Assembly (NCBI RefSeq): GCF_036324505.1
Contig: NC_086350.1
Coordinates: forward strand, 16,923,532 to 16,987,531
Direction: 5' to 3'
DNA: 64,000 bases
Source of the DNA: Eleginops maclovinus
Taxonomy: Eukaryota; Chordata; Actinopteri; Perciformes; Eleginopidae
The stretch's first letter is position 1. Every line of letters begins with the position of its first letter. Below, one piece after another: positions 60,194-64,000 of this stretch. The notes under the pieces were generated by a model. The model made no database searches and was not told the origin of the DNA. It saw nothing but the letters and a program-made list of their open reading frames with translations. Made by a program: the position numbers and the translations under genes.

Positions 60194-63100
60194 CTAAAGG
60201 GGAAATAAAGACTTAGTGTGCAAGTTCGATTCAAAAGGATCACCAAAATAAAAAATGATCTCCTCAGGCTTACCCTCAGGTGTTGAAGACCTTTACTTTC
60301 CCTGTGGTCATCACGATACTGCTTCCCTACCACCACCTTGATTTTCGCAGCATCCAGAGGATACACTTTCCCCAGCTCTGTCACACAGTGTGCTGCGACC
60401 ACCACCCTCTTTTGGTTGACCAGAGCCGCACTGCACACCAGCTGCCAGTCAGAGGGCTGACTGTAGCTGCCAGTTCCTGCTCCACCGTTCCCCTTCAGTG
60501 TTCCTGCCTGGCTGCCTGCCTTGGTCACCTTGGTCTTAGCTCCGTTGGTAGAGCGGCGGTAAATGGCTGCCAGCCAAGGCCAGTGAGCCTCTGCCGGCCT
60601 CTCTGGGTCAAAGGTCGGATGCTTCCCACACACTGCCAAAGAGGAGGTGACAGGGTGAGAGGACAGAGAGGGGAGGGTGAAGAATACAGGAAAAAATTAG
60701 ACTTACACTGAGACTGTGTCAACACTGTGGGACCGTCTTTGATTGGTCTTTCTCTTCTCAGAGCTTTTAAATTTTTTTTTTAACACTTTATGTCTAAACT
60801 TTTTAGACTTCCAGGCGGATTCTTGCAACTTTAATCTTCCACGATTTTGTGACCACCAGCATATGAAAAATGACCTTGTCATTGTTGTGAATGTGGGCAG
60901 ACCAATTTTATTAAAGGCAAATAGATCTTTCTAGGCTGTCCACAAAGAGCAGCCAGTTTTGTGTTTGTGACAAATAGTGGTTAAAGTGCCTGGCTAGTTG
61001 TTTTCTTTTTCCTTCAAATCCAAACCCAATCAATAACTACTTTAAAGTTTGGTGTTGAATCATTTAGTCCACCACTCTGTGTGTCGCAGCAGTCATTAGT
61101 ATTGCGCATAATTATCTTTTACATCACTATTATAGTGAAGAGAAGGTAAAGAGTGAATGGATCTACACTTAAACAAAGCTGTCACAGCTTGTGTATACAC
61201 ATTTAAAAACAGAATGTTTTGAAATTGGAGAATGCTGTGTATGTAGGTTGTCCATTTACAGTAAATACACCTTTCAAAGATGGTGTACTTTTGAACTCTT
61301 GCTTCATTTTTTTCATAGTGCAGCGGCACATTTCAGCTTACTTCATTTTAGTAGCTTAGGGAAGTCACTCTGAGGACTAAAGCTAGTTGGAATTCCTAAT
61401 AAATGGTTGTAGATGCTGTCAATGTGGTGTTCAATGTCTGCATTTAGAGGCAGTGATAGTATTTTAGGAAATATTTTTTCCTTAGTTCAATGTCCCTCCG
61501 AGTGACCACATCATATTTTTGTATGCACACATCATCGTATGTTAGCCAAATCCCCATTTAAATTTGACTTGGCAAGAGGCTAAGCCAAGCTTTGCGCTGT
61601 GACGCGTTTTGATAAAAATGTCCATACTGTTTTGTTTTGATCATGTTTAATATATAAACTCAAAAATAACTTAAGCAGGACAAAAAACGGTCAACAGAAA
61701 AAATGTCAGCTCCAGCAATGAACCAGGTGACCTACAGCCACACCCCTGTGGCAATAACCGGAAGTTCGCAACAATAGAAATAAAAATGATACAAACAAAT
61801 AATATTAACACAAATATTGATCTCAGGTTAAAAATAATTTTAGCTCCTACTGTTTAAAATGTGTGTCAGTGTGTTTGTTCTGTGAGTGTGGTGGTCCAAC
61901 AACAAGCAGTCCTCTGCTGCCCTCACCTGGTGAACAGGACACATGACGCCCGCTCCATTTCCCAGTCTTCAAGCAAGTGCGGCGAGAACTTCCAGAATGG
62001 TGGTAGAAGGGAGAGGCACACTCGTACTCTATGTGCGAGTAAAGGTGGTGGAAACCCTCTGGCAACTGGGATTGCACGGGGGGGCCTTTAGTCGGGTCGT
62101 CAGACTGGAGCAGTGTTGCCAGCCCAGAAGAGTAGAGCTTGTGCACAGGTGTCTTTCTGTGGAGAGAAGAAGAGGCCAAGGGGATGTGGAGATACTTTAG
62201 GTTGAGTACATGCTTTTGGGTATGAGTGCAGAAAAATGGCACGAGACCTGTTTTAGATTTTTAGTCACTTAGTAGTAAATTATCTACAGGACTGTTTGTA
62301 AATGATATAACATGACACATTGGTAAACATACCTGGAGGTTGCCTGAGGAGGCAGAACTCTTTGTCTTACCAGCTCTGACACTTTGGGCTCACGGCATGC
62401 TGCAAATAAACACACATTCATAAACACACATGCATCACACATACAATATAAACACCAAAGTCCCAACATCAGCTGTGATTTCACAGAGCTACTGTAACTA
62501 GGATAGTGAGTGGGATTTTGTTCAGTGAAGGCGGTGCCACGCTTTTACGGCATTCATGTGGTGAAGGTAAATAAAAAAGAATAATACCCAACTGGAAATA
62601 TCCATTTGCTGTTGTTTATCCTCCAACATAACTACTTGCTTTGTCCGCTCTCCTTGGGTTTTTATTTTGTGAGGAAGAGCTCATGAGATTCCAAACCATT
62701 TGCCCTTTAAATTACCATTTAAAACTAGATGGATCATTGTACTGCAAAAATCCCACTTGCATTTAATGTGAGCATTATATTAAACATGTCAGAACAGGTT
62801 TATAGCCTTTATATCTACATGTTTGATGGCCTGATAAAAAGGAAGAAACTCATGACACAGTCAGTCAGCATTACAATCGAGTGTGTGTATGTGAATGACA
62901 TACTTTACATGGAAAACCTTATTAGAAAGTGATTACTGCTTATGTAACAATTCAGTAACCATAGAAAGAAATACAGTTTGTACATGCCTACGGAAACATC
63001 ACCAGGAATTAAACCAAAGTAAAAAAGGAAAAAAAAGGACATTACCTCGGACACAGAAAGATTGTGTGCCACTCCAGGTACCATCTGGCCTGCAGGTACG

Positions 63101-64000
63101 TCGGGCATCACCACTGAGAGCATAGGAGTGGTTACAGAAGAACTCCACTGTTTCAGACTCAATCCCAGGCACCAGCTGGTAGTAGCCGTGGTAAAGTCGA
63201 GGGACAGGTGGACAGCTTTTCTCTGCAGGACAGAAAAAGACACAAGTGAGGCTGGAGACTAACAGAGGGTTCATTTTTATTTTTATAAAGGAGTCTCTTA
63301 CCAGGGAAGCTTTCATTGATTTCCTTCTCCTTTTCTTTTTCCGCCCTCTCCCTCTGCAACTCCTCTTTTGTTTTCTCAGTGGAGACCTTCTCAGTCTTGT
63401 CCTCTTTAACTGTTGTTTCCTTTGGTTCACTGCCACCTCTGTACAGGGTGTACTGTGTAATGTTGATTGTAGTGGGAAGGATTTTCTTCCCCAGCTCTGG
63501 AGAACCTATGGTATTGTTTTCCTTCTGTGTGTCCTTTGTATCACGTATACCTGTGCTGTTCCTTGTTGTTTCCAGTTCAATTATCTCCACTGTGTTGTCA
63601 TCCTCAGCTATGACTGTCGTCATCTTCGTATCATTAGGGCCCACTTTGCCCTGATCCCGTTTTCCATTGACCTGCTCCTCTTTTCTTTCCTTCTCTTGTT
63701 GACCTTTGTCTTTTTTCACAATTATTTCTGTGATATCTGTCTCCAAGTTTGTTTTTGGGTCACCTTCTTTTTCCTCAGGTGGTTTCCCTACTTCAGGTAC
63801 TTTATTTTCAACTGTGTTCAGGCTGTTGTCAGGGCTTTCACTATCCACTTTATCTTTGCTTCCTCCAGTTGGTGTCTCTAATCCAGTATGTCTTTCTTCC
63901 AGCTCTCCTTCATTCCCACCCTCAGACACAGTTTCCTCTGGAATGGTACCAGTGTATTTATCTTTTGTGTCGACTGCTGTTGTATTCTCATGCCCAGTGT
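59615..64000 (-). CDS. pamr1: pamr1, 3' half: inactive serine protease PAMR1 (sushi-sushi-dead trypsin domain)
   Basis: A secreted multidomain protein related to the mammalian 'peptidase domain containing associated with muscle regeneration 1', whose N-terminal CUB and EGF domains would lie beyond the window. Exons on the minus strand: 64000(open)-63302, 63222-63046, 62399-62333, 62156-61927, 60632-60274, 60193-59615. In order they encode a charged Thr/Glu/Lys-rich linker of at least 230 residues, sushi 1, a linker (ACREPKVSELVRQRVLPPQ), sushi 2 and a trypsin-like domain. The domain keeps VVAAHC (His) and DSDIAVVKL (Asp), but GDSGGP reads SDMGGI, so the nucleophile Ser is Met. The activation-site region before the domain is also atypical. 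All junctions are in frame. The gene follows slc1a2 in the same orientation as in human. Confidence 0.92.
60274..60632 (-). CDS. pamr1: pamr1 exon: protease-like domain, His part
   Basis: Starts VCGKHPTFDPERPAEAHWPW. Ends HLR at donor gtaagc. It contains VVVAAHCVTELGK. An insert rich in Gly, Lys and Thr (about 20 residues after RRSTNGAK) lengthens the loop before DWQLVCSAAL. Confidence 0.93.
60633..61926 (-). other. pamr1 intron
   Basis: 1.3 kb; no exon or repeat recognised. Confidence 0.8.
61927..62156 (-). CDS. pamr1: pamr1 exon: linker 2 and sushi domain 2
   Basis: KTPVHKLYSSGLATLLQSDD through YSHIEYECASPFYHHSGSSR and TCLKTGKWSGRHVSCSP. 230 bp; donor gtgagg. Confidence 0.93.
62333..62399 (-). 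CDS. pamr1: pamr1 exon: inter-sushi linker 1
   Basis: A 67-bp exon after acceptor atttgcag, encoding ACREPKVSELVRQRVLPPQA. This stretch is nearly the same as in mammalian PAMR1 as I remember it. Donor gtatgt. Confidence 0.92.
62400..63045 (-). other. pamr1 intron
   Basis: 646 bp; nothing recognised. Confidence 0.8.
63046..63222 (-). CDS. pamr1: pamr1 exon: sushi domain 1
   Basis: KSCPPVPRLYHGYYQLVPGI through RRTCRPDGTWSGTQSFCVR. The four-Cys sushi pattern and the G-x-W block are complete. 177 bp, phase 1-1, donor gtaatg. Confidence 0.93.
63302..64000 (-). CDS. pamr1: pamr1 long charged linker exon (continues past the window)
   Basis: Open without a stop from the window edge to donor gtaaga, at least 233 codons. 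It is rich in Glu, Lys, Thr, Asp and Asn (GHENTTAVDTKDKYTG, GQQEKERKEEQVNGK, REKEKEINESFP-type stretches) with no Cys. Sequons include NTT, NST and NIT. I know no counterpart of this size between EGF and sushi 1 in mammalian PAMR1. Confidence 0.8.

Noticed and set aside
59615..60632. Active trypsin-like protease or complement protease
   Set aside because: The nucleophile Ser is Met, and the two sushi domains and linker peptides match PAMR1, not C1r/MASP.

Overview
The window is nuclear DNA of a ray-finned fish. Split genes with canonical GT/AG introns, long CA/TG and tetranucleotide microsatellites, and degenerate interspersed repeats of teleost type (recognised from memory, no database run) all point that way; the repeats suggest a percomorph. 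Four genes are recognisable, in the order pdhx(+) - cd44(+) - slc1a2(-) - pamr1(-). This is the order and orientation of PDHX, CD44, SLC1A2 and PAMR1 on human 11p13, so the block is conserved vertebrate synteny and not an accessory or transferred region.

Layout. 1-4430: the last two coding exons and 3' end of pdhx (E3-binding protein of the pyruvate dehydrogenase complex). 4480-10381: intergenic. 10382-20839: cd44 in eight coding exons with a 6.9 kb first intron, including a 48-bp exon that restores the sixth link-domain cysteine; 3' UTR to about 21.6 kb. 21.6-27.9 kb: convergent cd44/slc1a2 intergenic and 3' UTR sequence. 27896-52746 and a little beyond: slc1a2 (glial glutamate transporter EAAT2/GLT-1) on the minus strand. 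It has nine exons common to all forms, two alternative C-terminal ends (GLT-1b by reading through the donor, GLT-1a by splicing to a downstream exon at 27896-27967), a 17.3 kb first intron and a remote ATG-less 5' UTR exon. 53.0-59.3 kb: intergenic. 59615-64000: the 3' half of pamr1 (two sushi domains and a catalytically dead trypsin-like domain) on the minus strand, preceded by a long charged linker exon that runs off the window.

The joined exons keep frame throughout: cd44 gives 383 residues, slc1a2 562 (GLT-1b type) or 573 (GLT-1a type). The genes do not form one pathway: pdhx is mitochondrial metabolism, cd44 is hyaluronan adhesion, slc1a2 is glutamate uptake, and pamr1 is a secreted multidomain protein.

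I found no new kind of biological system. The points most worth a second look are the two conserved GLT-1 C termini, the shortened CD44 link module and its altered hyaluronan contacts, a nearly identical 540-bp inverted repeat that holds the pdhx poly(A) signals and brackets the cd44 promoter, and the charged linker exon of pamr1.
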